Source: Rhyacichthys aspro | Lineage: Eukaryota > Chordata > Actinopteri > Gobiiformes > Rhyacichthyidae | DNA length: 64,000 nucleotides | Assembly (NCBI GenBank): GCA_036850595.1 | Contig: CM072158.1 | Coordinates: 13,593,422-13,657,421 of the forward strand | Direction of reading: 5' to 3' | Part shown: piece by piece, positions 37,295-47,860 of the stretch | How the letters are laid out: every line of letters begins with the position of its first letter | How positions within the stretch are numbered: position 1 is the first letter of the stretch | The notes under the pieces: model-generated | What the model saw: the letters and a program-made list of their open reading frames with translations, nothing else | Told to the model about the DNA's origin: nothing | The model's database searches: none | Made by a program: the position numbers and the translations under genes

Positions 37295-37979
37295 TGGTGC
37301 ATTCATGTGGTCCTCAGAAACTCGGGAAAACGTTTCTTCTGAGTGAAAAAATGCTACAACTTGGAAACTGGGGTGAGTCAGTGTTGCCCGAGATTCTGTG
37401 TTGACGTCATTTTGTTCATCAAAGCAAATGTGAGCAAACAGTGAAACGGTAAGATATTTTAGCCATTATATTTTTATAGCCAAATCATCTAAAACATTTC
37501 ATACCAACTGATTTGCACATTTATGACTTGTACTATCATTACGACTATTTTTATTCATTTATTTTTTGTCCATATAGGGTTATTTAGACTGTACACGAAG
37601 TTATTTATTTAGCGGTTGTTTGTTATATGTTACTTCTTATGTTTTGAACAGGCTACACTTTATAATGCTCAACTAAATAACTGCTACTTTGACTGTTATC
37701 GCTCATTAAACAAATACATTAACACATTAGTCTGTAAATAAATAAATAAATGACATACTTTATTTCCATCCTGCATTTGCTGTTTGCAAGGGTAGCCTAT
37801 TAAAAGGATCTCAGTCTATTATAATGCAAACTTGTGAACTAACGCTAACATTTATTTTCTGTTGCCAAGCTACACGGGACTTAATTAATCCCATATTTTT
37901 TTCACAACTGCACATTTTTGTCTGAAATCACTTCCTTACTCGGATATTCTGAGTTCCCGAGGACCACTTGAATGCACCA
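37295..37979. mobile_element. 685-bp inverted-repeat element (MITE-like)
   Basis: The left end TGGTGCATTCATGTGGTCCTC and the inverted right end TGGTGCATTCAAGTGGTCCTC match at 20 of 21 positions. TAA lies directly outside each end (37292-37294 and 37980-37982), a 3-bp duplication as made by PIF/Harbinger-type elements. The interior is AT-rich and has no transposase frame, so the element is non-autonomous. Confidence 0.7.
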
Positions 37980-37982
37980 TAA

Positions 37983-40900
37983 GACTGTGTCAGCTGAATT
38001 AGAACGAAAATTCACGACATATTGAAACTGTTCCTGTGTCTTCATGTTGTTCTATGGTATGTGAACAATATATAGGAACCAACAGGCGGAATGTGTGTGG
38101 CTACATGTACATGGGCGTGTGGGTGAACCTTGTTTGAGATGTCACCCGTAATTTAAGGCCCTCTTTTGGTGCAACACCCACTTTTTCCCCGTGATAAAGT
38201 ACTGCCCATGTCGCCTCTGCTTTCTATAGGAGTGTTTGTGTGTGAGAAACGGACTGTGGCCCTGTGTGTGTTTGTTGCACTCTAATTAGCACCTAAACAC
38301 ACAGGAGAGTGCTGGAACCAGACAGCAGATAAATCAGACAAGACTATAAGATCGTAACACGCTAACAGCACACATCAGCTCCACTGCAGCTTTAACGCTG
38401 TTGAGAAATTGACAATATGAAGGTATTAGCAGATAGATTCCATCCCAGCGTCGGATTGTCGGGACGATTTTGTGTTTGCACTGCAACTTTCTTTGTCCCA
38501 AACACACAAAGATCCAATAAGTAATGAGACATGCACAGTGGAAACCTTTTTTTTTTTTTTCCTTTTACACATTCATTTGCAAATACATGCCCACTGCATT
38601 TCTATATGTTTCCCTCCAATTACCAGCATTACTCAAAGTCAGAGACCCACGCTACGCATTTTTCATCTTTCACTTTTCTCATTCTCATTCATTAATTTGA
38701 ATATCCCAACCCCAGCCCAGCACTTCACAGCAAACACAACAGAACGGCGGAAACGGGAGCGCTTCCCCGATCTGTGTTCTATCGTTCATTCTTTCTCTGC
38801 TCAAGGCACCGTGGGGCGTGAAGGAAGGAAACACATCCCAGCAGTACAGTACACGCTCCAGCCGTGGTGTGTCCCTGCCTCAAGGGAGTCTGGGAGAATG
38901 AGTCCCAGCGGAGGTTTGTTTAAATGCTAGAGGGAGTGTTTGCCCCGGACTAGTCTCTCCTCCACTAATGGATATGTCTGCGTTATTGATAGTGCGACCG
39001 CAAGAGAAAATATGTATAAGCTTTTTTATGAATTCATTATGTGGCAGCTGGCATTTGGTGACGTCTTATTGCCCTTGCAGGTGAGGTCTTTGTGCTGGAG
39101 CAAACAGTTTGGGCATGAAACAGATGTCGGATTGTGAAATGCATTTAAGCTGGAGGCACTTATGGAAAACAAATCCATATTTTGAGCTTCAAAGAGTGGC
39201 ACTGCGTCAGGGAAAAGTATGCCCTCTAACCAGATCCAATACAATAGAATGCAGCAGTCTTTGTACTCGAGTAAGACTAAAGTTAAGACAGGACTGAACT
39301 GACATAAGGACTAAACATCGACTTTACTGACTTGTATTCAATTGAGCTTTCACTTTGGAAATAAAAAAATGTGTCATTTTCTGTAACACAACAGTACTTG
39401 AGTCAAACAGAGGTCACCTTTGTCTTGCTTATGTGCATTATGATCTGGTTTTAGACCTTTTAGTTTCAACCTCTAACCAGTGCAGATGCTTGCAGACCTT
39501 ACACTGCAGCAATGTCACACAACCGTCTGATACACAGCGGTGGATAAATGTGTTCGCAACACCCCATGCATTTGTGTAACATTGCATTAAGAATCACTCT
39601 TAGATCTTCAAGTGCATTTGTTTTTAGTTTATTTTTTGCTCAGTTTTGAAACACATTCTCTGTTATTTGTTGACTTTGATTCTGACAATGTTGAGAACTG
39701 ACATATTGAAACGGTCAAGAATTTCGTTTTTTTTAGTTTTTCTTGTAAACAATAAACAAAAAAGAAATATAATTTGTATTTGTTTGTCTGTCTAATTCAG
39801 CCACACCTTTCAAAAGACAAAAAAGATTTTTCCACAACATTTCATGATGATATTTAAGATTTTGTACATTTTTAAGGGTGTTCAAAAACTTTTTTCCACC
39901 ACTATATAAACTGTGATGTCACACAAGTGCAATAAAAGTTGTGCTTCTATATTTATATCAATCATATTTCAAGCTATCAAAACGTGGATGCGTTGGCCAT
40001 TGAGTAAAAAGAGTGTGTGTAGCTTGAGTAAATATTATCTATTGTTCAATTAACAGTGTTTGGCTCTACTCTATGGGTTACCAGACTGTACTACTTACCC
40101 CATTGCTTCAGTGGAAACAAATCAAAAGACATCATATTACCTGTGAATTAAAAAAACTATATGAGCTAGGAACACAACATCTGAGTGTTAAATAGCTGCC
40201 CTGTTAGCTTCCTGATGTGATCTAAAACTGTGATTACCTGTTCATTTAGCAACATTAAGTTACAGTTAGTGCAGGTGAATTTATAGCCAGCTGCTAGTTG
40301 TTTCCCGTTCATCTACAAGGCACTTTTACATGTAATGGAAACAGTGTTATGCTAATTTGTACCTCACATATTGTACGTTACTGTAGAGTTTCACCCGCAG
40401 TTTGAATGCCTTCTTCAAAGCAGCACTGTGCAACTTTTCAGGCTCTAAAAAACTAAAGGAGACAAATGCGGCTGCAGACTCTTACTTTCCATAAATATCT
40501 GACATGTTTCAGAGTTACACAGTGGAGTATCTGTCGAACCAGACTCACTTTGCACTTCCATAGTGCTGTTTTAACCTTTGAGGAATTGCATAACAAAGTG
40601 GAGATATTTCTTTCAGTCAGCTCACACCAGAGGAGTGGTCTCTTTTTAGCTTTACGCACTGCCCCCAAGTGGACATTACAAGTTAATAATAACTAGTGGA
40701 ATTTTGGTCAGCTAAATTAAAGTTATTTTCAAGATGCAGGACTAAACTGATAGATAGTAATCATGCAAAACAGAATACAGTGTGAACTACTAGTATTGTT
40801 GAGTTTATGATAAAAACCTGAGATTTTCACACTTCATCTCGTCTTGTTTGCATCAGAATGTCTTTCATTTCATCAAGTTCAAAAGAATCTAAAAAGACTA

Positions 40901-41289
40901 CTCTTTACTGTTTTCTACTAACTTTTTTTTATGTCGAACAACCCTTTGTATATCTTTTGTGGAGTTCAGACTGCTTTGATCTTTCCAGTTTTATATTTAT
41001 GTAAAAAAAAAAGCTTGATAAAGAGAACAGGAGTTAAAAAGAAAGAACACGCTGTAAGTGCGAGTTTACTAAAGGAGAACAATGCTGTCTGCTTTGAGCT
41101 GGCTGTGTGCAATAGGAGACATTATGTCATGCATTACGCCTGCAAAGTGCAAACTGTTACGGTCAATATCTCGGAGCTTTTTTTCCTGAGAGAAGAACCT
41201 GGATGTGGGCTCTTCGCAGACACAATATATATTCACCTCCTCGTCGCTGCTGGCAAGGTTACTTCTGTTTATGAAACCATCAATTACAC
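37983..41289. other. Intergenic, no gene recognised
   Basis: Unique sequence. The longest open frame in the window (38472-38930, 152 residues) lies here; its product is low-complexity and Phe/Ser/Thr-rich at the T run and resembles no family. The 40420-40690 stretch (CTGTGCAACTTTTCAGG ... GCCCCCAAGTGGACATT) has words seen in fish miniature elements, but no ends were found. Confidence 0.35.
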
Positions 41290-41560
41290 ATATTTAATTT
41301 AGCGCGAGAGGAAGCGCCGCCACACTGGTTGAATCCAGACCGAGTGTCCCCCTGAGCACTGGGATAAATAGAGCAAGGGAACAGGAGGAGGAGTGGGAGA
41401 CTTGGAGAGATAGACTTCATTAATTCCATCGTCCGTCTAATTGGAGCCCTGTTGGACCCTACAGCGAAAATGAAGTCCGAAATCGAGTTCTAATGAGAAA
41501 AAAAACACGACGTGAGGGGGGAAAAAGTTGGAGCTAGTCATATCTAGAGAACAACCTTGG
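41290..41560. promoter_or_regulatory. Candidate conserved non-coding block
   Basis: CpG-retaining unique sequence with CATTAATTCC, CTAATTGGAGC and CTAATGAG homeodomain-type words between AGCGCGAGAGGAAGCGCCGC and CACGACGTGAGG. Conservation untested. Confidence 0.28.
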
Positions 41561-42014
41561 GCAAAATCAAGACTTCATGTACAATACAGACCCATGGGAT
41601 GCCCCCGAATCCCCCTGCTGGACGCTGATTAAAATTGGACAGTATTCATACTAAATAATGAGGCTAGAGACTCTACCTGAACATCCCAATCTGACAAACT
41701 GATGGAACACAAAATATGAAGGATTCCTATTAGAAATTCATGTGTGCAAACAGAAAACACATATTGAGGCTGAAAATGTAGATTTATGTATCACGTTCGC
41801 ATATGAAATTGTGTGATTTGACAGTTTCAGCTTAAACAAACATGAACAAGTCGAACATGAACGCCATGTGTAGAATCTGAAACTAATTAGGTGGCAGTAA
41901 ATTATGAATTTGCTTGTGTACTGTATGTGTGAATGTAAACATGGACAGATTATTTAGCACATTGGCACTCTATGTTGTGTTTTGATATATTGACACGAGG
42001 ATGCAGATTGATCG
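41561..42014. other. Intergenic, no feature recognised
   Basis: Unique AT-rich sequence up to the dispersed repeat. Nothing specific is seen. Confidence 0.35.
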
Positions 42015-42330
42015 ATTGGTGGAACGGTGGCAAAAGTGGTTAGCACTGTCGCCTCACAGCAAGAAAGTCCTGGGTTTGACTCCTGGGCTGGGTTAGACCT
42101 TTCTGTGTGGAGTCTCCCTGTGATCGAGTGGGTGTTCCCAGATTTCTTCCTCACCAACTTAAAAAAAACATTCACTATAGTCTTCAGTAACATGCCCAAT
42201 TACTGACACAAGATCTGGAGAGTGTTCCTGAATGCCCCATGAGCCACCCACCACTCCACTAGATGGGTTAAATGCACAGAATGAATTTCCCCAGGGACAT
42301 AACACAGGGCAACTTAAAACTTCACAGAGA
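42015..42330 (+). repeat. tRNA-like dispersed repeat, best copy in the window
   Basis: It starts GATTGGTGGAACGGTGGC, then GTGGTTAGCACTGTCGCC, TCACAGCAAGAAAGTCC and a B-box-like TGGGTTTGACTCC, as in a tRNA-derived SINE head. The tail contains GATGGGTTAAATGCACAGAA and TGAATTTCCCC, a common 3' end of fish SINE/LINE-like repeats. No coding frame. Confidence 0.65.
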
Positions 42331-44739
42331 AACATGGCGATCATTTGTGACATGACTATTCAAATTCAATAAAAAAAAATGTGGGTGGCACAGAGAGTAA
42401 TCCCTTTCAATCACAGCACTTTGATAGTTGTCCTTCATCAGCAAAGTAACTTCTATAAACCTATTGTTACGACCCCTGTAGGATCTACTTATTGTCGTTC
42501 TAGTCTGTTGCTCCTGGCTCTACTTCCTTTCAGGTCGCAGCCAATAAAGACAAATAAACTGGAGGATCTGCACCTGACTTTGGGCCCTTACACCTCTCTT
42601 AGCTAACAGACTCAGTTTTTGTTTTTTTGTCTTGACATTTATACTCATGCACTACACTGTTACACGCATTAAGCTCTTTAGTATTTAGTTTACTTCAATA
42701 AATAAATCTTGTTTTAACCTTTAAAACCATGTGTGCTCTCCCTCTTTGTCTGAACATTGAGCTGACTGTATCTGGAGGGGCTGCATGTGTGAACAGCAGC
42801 TTTACTTTCCACTGTTAAGTTAAGCTATCTTCCAATACACTATATACCAGGATTGGTGGATGAATTGCTGCCACTGCAAAGAAGTCAGCACCTTTGGTTA
42901 CCTGCTTTGTTCTGTGGTAATTATGGATCATACCCCGCTCTCACACACTCTATCTATGAGTTCAAATCCTGCAGACATCCTCCAGGCTTTGGGTACCTAT
43001 GTGAATGAAAAAGGGTATTCTTCAGACATCCACGAGACAACATATGTGAACGTGTAAACTGAAATTCATTTTGCTCAGACAATAATGTGTGATTTTTAGC
43101 CACTTTTGCATGAAGTATGAGCCTTTTTACCACTTTTATCTTGTTTGAAGTTCAGGTTTCTCCCGAATAAGACTACAACCTTATGAACTCAAATCTCACA
43201 CCAAAATGAAAACTCTTCAAGTTGGTTAAAAGAATCTGATTTGAAGTCTAGTCCATGCATTCTGTAGTAATCCTTTTGCCCTCGATGCATGTCAAGGCCC
43301 CACCTTAAAGCCCCAGTCATAACAAATGTGGCCCCATCGGCGACTCTGGTCATAATGGCATCAGTGCAGCAAGTCTTTGTCTTTCATTATGGCCGTGATC
43401 AAAACCAAATGGCCGACCACAAATTAGAGGAAAACTGGGCTGAACAAGGCAAACAAGTGGAGCCAAGGAAGCCTGAGAACTGTGTAAAACACCAGAGAGG
43501 ACATTAAAGTACACTGCAGTGAAGTGGGTTAAACAAAAGTGGAGTTATGTAAAGTAAAAATGGGTTGAGAGAGTTACAGCACAAGTAGAAAAAGCAGCAT
43601 ATGGCGCGCAGAGAAGTTAAGAAAAGCAGATCAGAGCACATTAATTAGAGAAACAGGCACAAAGGAATAAAGCGGAAAAGAACTGAGAAAATAAACTGTG
43701 ACATAGCACGGCTTTATGAAAAAAATACGGCAAGTAGTGTAACATGGAGTAGTAAAGGTGACACTAACTTTCTCTTTGTGATAAAGTAAATGGAAATGCT
43801 CTGTTTTAACCAACTAAAAGCAGGTGTAGTTTTGCATATGCAGCAGAAAGGAGAGCCTATCTAATGCAGACTCAAGAGGATGCATGTAAATTCCAGGTGT
43901 GGATCCAAAGAGTCGAGCTGGATAGAGCAAGACGAGGGGCCCAAGTGAACGTGTGAGACATGCAAGTTGTAACAGCAAATGCCTCAAAGCAACCGATCCA
44001 ATGAGAACGACCACCGACCAATTAGGTATACATATAGATAATGCAAATGCTGTACGTCTGGTCTTGTTGTACATTGTTTCCTGTGTGTGTTGTAGAAGAA
44101 GTAGCAGCAGAGGGGATAGAAAATGAGAAAAAGTGCAAAAAACCAAGCACATGTAATTTGAAAATGACCTAATTACACCTATTCTAAATTTAACAGAAAC
44201 TTTATTAATCAGACTGAACCTAAAACAATGCACTGACTAGTCTTGGTACGGTGAAAGTGAGGTTAAAAATCTTTTCGACAATGACAACAATGTAAAAAAC
44301 GGCTGCTATAATGGGGTGTTCAGTCTGGAGTGGTCAATCCCAATGAGAAATTCAAGAAAGTAGCCAGAAGACATCATTTTTGCACCTGGACAATAAGCAA
44401 AGGTGTTCATTATGTTATAAGAGAGGCCTAATCTTTTAATAGTACCACAATAAGAGCCTGGATCATCATTTCTGGTTAATTTAGTAGCGACACTGTATGT
44501 TCAAAATAGAAATGCCACAAAAACTACACCAAAAGGGAATGTTACGGCACAGAGAAGAGCTGGACGAGTGGAGTGGGTGCAGTACAGTAGGTACAGTACG
44601 AGACAATAGATTTCTGCAGCAGACATAATGAGATCAGAGGTGTACGGTGCTTCTATTACACTCCCTGTAATGTGCTGTGTTCAGACTAGTGTACAAAGCG
44701 TGTCGTGTACAGGATGTTCACTTCATGTGTTTGTGTGAT
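42331..44739. other. Intergenic, possible LTR-like fragment
   Basis: The piece 42466-42600 (TGTTACGACCCCTGTAGGAT to a CAATAAAGA word and TGGGCCCTTACACC) resembles a fish dispersed repeat or LTR fragment, but no ends or target duplication are seen. The rest is unique. Confidence 0.25.
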
Positions 44740-45040
44740 GTGACAGCAGGGTGGAGTGAGGTCTGGCTTCTGCTGACTGTCAGCATGTTACCGCTCACTG
44801 GGAACCATCCTCCACGCCGAGCCACCAAATCTCAGCTAGTGAAAATGATTAGCTTAATCGAATTCATGGCCGAGCGTCGCCTCAACTCTATCATCCCCAT
44901 TCACCGAGACACACACCCCGTCCTGTACTGGATGTCCTCTTCCCAGGAAGAGATGCAGTGTTCAGTGGCATTCCTACTGCAATCCAATTAGGTTTGATTT
45001 CAATTCAATTACGGCAGCGTTAGGGGAGTAGAGTAGAGAT
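44740..45040. promoter_or_regulatory. Candidate conserved non-coding block
   Basis: Unique CpG-retaining sequence centred on ATGATTAGCTTAATCG (44845-44860), two homeodomain-type words head to head, with a Pitx/Otx-like TTAATCG. The open frame 44677-44991 crosses it but has no family resemblance and no splice signals; a regulatory reading is preferred. Confidence 0.33.
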
Positions 45041-46214
45041 ACATTCAATGAACTTTACTTGGGAATTCCATTACTACTAAGAAAATCATTCAAGTCTATA
45101 ATGTGAGTGGAGACAGGGGGAGTCGTATACTGGTATTAAGGCTTACTCTGTCCCTTGGATTAGAGTGGAGCGGTAATTACTTGTCATCGGTGACTACTTC
45201 TGGTAAAATCTGGAAAAAAAGCTATTTTTACCATGTTACATTTATAAAATATATATTAACTCAACCAAATGACGAATGGTTGAATATGGTATGGTTGAAC
45301 TGTGTCTATTAAAGACGGGTTGATGTTAGGAAACCATCAACATCATTTTAAGGTGACATTTTAAGAATTTTAAGTGTAGGGAAGTTACATGTTACCAAAT
45401 AGTCACAAACCCTATGAGTATTTGTGACTTAAGTACAGTAAAATGCCAAAAAGTGATTTGACTTGCGTTTTCAATTGGCCCTACATGAATACAGTTGAAA
45501 CCCTCTCCTCGAGTGCACCATACTGTACCCACTTCTGCTCTTGTCAAACATTGAAATCATGAAGACTGCTTCAACAGAAACCTGCAGAGTGTTCCACAGG
45601 AAGACATCTGCTGGATGTGAGACCACAAACAGCAAACTGTCAACAACAGTGTGCCCCCTCCGCCTCCTACAGCGTGTGTGTTTGCAGAAGTGCGCACGTG
45701 GAGTTATGTGGCCTCTGTGTGAGAACAACAGATAAGCATACATACACGCAGCTCTGTGGCAGCGTGTGCAACCATAAATTACTACCTCCTGAAGATAAGA
45801 GGCTGCTATCTCCCCAGAGCCACTGCAAAAAATGGCCATGTCAAAAACCTCCATTGTCTCACATTACCGGTCAGCTCAGCCTCACCAGAGAAGTGACAAG
45901 TGACTGTGGATATTGCTATGTGGAACATTTGAAACAAATTGCTATGTGTTGCAAAGTCTCAACATAAAATTCTAATCATTTGTTGTTATACTCTGGAGAG
46001 ACTTTTGTTTTATTTCTTTATTCTAGCTTTTGTCTCTCCTGCACTGCACATCAATTGTTTAATTATTGGTTAAAAAATAAAGTCTGCTGCTATCAACAAG
46101 ACACAAGCTTAGTAACACTCACACCTGCCTGTTGACACGTTCCGTACCTTTGCACACTTCTCCGCTATGTGTATGATTAAAAATAGAGTGAACACGGAAT
46201 GTGGTAGCAGTACT
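45041..46214. other. Intergenic, no gene recognised
   Basis: Unique sequence. Overlapping frames at 45471-45967 on both strands share the same bases and look random. Confidence 0.35.
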
Positions 46215-46440
46215 GTGGTCTCTCCAGGACCTATGGCTTCCTCCCATCGTCTAAAGACATGCAGGTAAATCACTGAATCTAAACAGTCCACACTAAATGA
46301 ATGTCAGACTAAGTTTTAACCCCGTGACTAAGTGAAGATTGCCCAGGATTTAGCCTTTATCACGCCCAAAGCAGCTGGAACAGGCTTGAGCCCCACGTGA
46401 CCTGAAAAGGTAAATACTAGAAGACGAATGAATGGATGAA
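46215..46440 (+). repeat. tRNA-like dispersed repeat, 3' fragment
   Basis: GGCTTCCTCCCATCGTCTAA, AGACATGCAGG and then CAGCTGGAACAGGCTTGAGC, CCCACGTGACCTGAAAAGG and GAATGAATGGATG are successive words of the 3' half of the fish repeat family whose head is at 42015. The head is missing, so the copy is 5' truncated. Confidence 0.6.
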
Positions 46441-46752
46441 AACAATTTGACACAGTTGAAAGTGCAAAACAAACACAGAATCTTTCCAATAAGTTTAGAA
46501 TCGAATTATTTGCATGATTTATTGCACATGGTGACTTTTTTTTCCCAGTTTTTCTGTTTCAAATGAATGAAAAATCTGCCATGAGGTAAAATTTGTATTT
46601 ATTTCATTTATTATTTTTTGCCCGTTTGAGGCACAGACAGTGTTTGTCACAGTTAAGGGCAGATGTACATAAGACAATGTGCTTTTGAACCATATCAGAT
46701 CAAAACGAGAAACACTGGCTTTACTCACTTCTTTAACATCATGGTTCTAGAG

Positions 46753-47208
46753 CAGAGGTGTCAAACTCAAAGTGTTTGTGAGGGGCCGCGATAGTTGATA
46801 AGAATCCTTTCAGGGGCCGAAGATGGTGACATTTGGACGCTTTTATTACATTTTGAATGTGAGATTTCATCTTAATTTGAGTTTTAAAAAAGTTAGCTTT
46901 AACATTAATTACCTCCTTTTATAGAAACTGGTTTTAGTTGGATCTGAACCGGTTTTAGATGGATTTTAACAGGTTTTACTTTGATTTGAACAAGTTTTAG
47001 TTGGATTTTTAACAGGTTTTAGATGGATTTGAGCAGGTTTTGGATGGATTTTTACAGATTTGATCTATCTTTGTCGCAAAAGTCAAACCTATTCAAATCC
47101 AATTAAAACCTGGTGCCAGAAATATCACCTGCTAAATGTATTGAAGGGCCACATAAAACAATGCAAAGGGCCGCATTTGGCCCCCGGGCCTTGAGTTTGA
47201 CATGTGTG
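46753..47208. mobile_element. hAT-type foldback element, copy 2, with 8-bp duplication
   Basis: Ends are CAGAGGTGTCAAACTCAA and, inverted, CACACATGTCAAACTCAA. The octamer TTCTAGAG lies directly outside each end (46745-46752 and 47209-47216), a perfect hAT-type target duplication. The interior shares flanking arms with copy 1 (GATAAGAATCCTTTCAGGGG; GAAGGGCCACATAAAACA), a shorter form of the 21-bp array (about 46928-47060) and an inverted unit near 47090. The 456-bp copy has no transposase and is non-autonomous. Confidence 0.92.
46928..47060. repeat. 21-bp array inside hAT copy 2
   Basis: About six diverged units of GGATTTGAACAGGTTTTAG type, some one or two bases longer (GGATTTTTAACAGG). The array is shorter and less regular than the array in copy 1, so unit number varies between copies. 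Confidence 0.8.
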
Positions 47209-47216
47209 TTCTAGAG

Positions 47217-47389
47217 AGAAGGAAATGGTTTGTAAAGAGCAACTGCAAAAACATTTACATCTCGCTTAAATCTTTATGTATTTCCTTTTTCGGATCTCAC
47301 GCACAAACAGGGGCCTACAAGCGACTATTGAAAGCACTTTATCCATTATCCACATCCATCAGCATCAATCACTCGGTCAGTCTCTGCTC
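47217..47389. other. Intergenic, right flank of hAT copy 2
   Basis: Unique sequence between the hAT element and the next candidate block. Nothing specific is seen. Confidence 0.3.
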
Positions 47390-47860
47390 CCAGTGTCGCC
47401 ACACGCAGTCCCCCAAAAGTCAGATTCAGTCGACTGGCAGCGAATGGGCCATCAGTGTGCTTTTACTGCTGCGTCTGAGGCTCTGACACCTCAACGCTCG
47501 CTCTATTGATTTTGTTGTCTTATCCTAATGAGCCTTGCGTCATCCATCACTGCTCTCCGGCCGCCTGCTTGCACGGCTGCGAGGGCTGAATTAAGGAGTG
47601 ACTCAGATTATCACCCTGCCACTGGGTGTATATCAATAAGACTTTTCTGGCGAGCGTTTTTTTTGAAAGGCCTCAACAGTGATAAAAAAGAAGTGGTCGC
47701 GCATCTGTCGGGGGTACGGGATGTGATGGTTTGGAATAGGATAAGTGCACGGTGACATGATTTGAGGCCTCTTAGCCGACGACTTCTGACCCCGCAGGCT
47801 CTTGGTTTTAACACTCGCTTGAGGCTCGTGTCAGGGGAGTGCTTTTAGCTTGGGCTTGGG
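47390..47860. promoter_or_regulatory. Candidate conserved non-coding block
   Basis: A long CpG-retaining unique stretch: CAGTCGACTGGCAGCGAATG, CTCTCCGGCCGCCTGC, GTGGTCGCGCATCTGTCGGG, TTAGCCGACGACTTCTG. ATCCTAATGAGCC and CTGAATTAAGGAG are homeodomain-like. Overlapping open frames on both strands are not family-like. CpG density is well above the neighbourhood. Confidence 0.33.

Noticed and set aside
38472..38930. 152-residue open frame, the longest in the window
   Set aside because: Low-complexity product with a Phe run from a T tract, no recognisable domain, no codon-level signs of selection that I can see, and no splice or promoter support.
42466..42600. Possible LTR fragment starting TGTTACGACCCC
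   Set aside because: No paired LTR, primer-binding site, polypurine tract or target duplication; kept only as a remark in the surrounding entry.
44677..44991. 104-residue plus-strand frame over a CpG-bearing block
   Set aside because: No family resemblance; the underlying sequence looks like a regulatory element with homeodomain words rather than codons.
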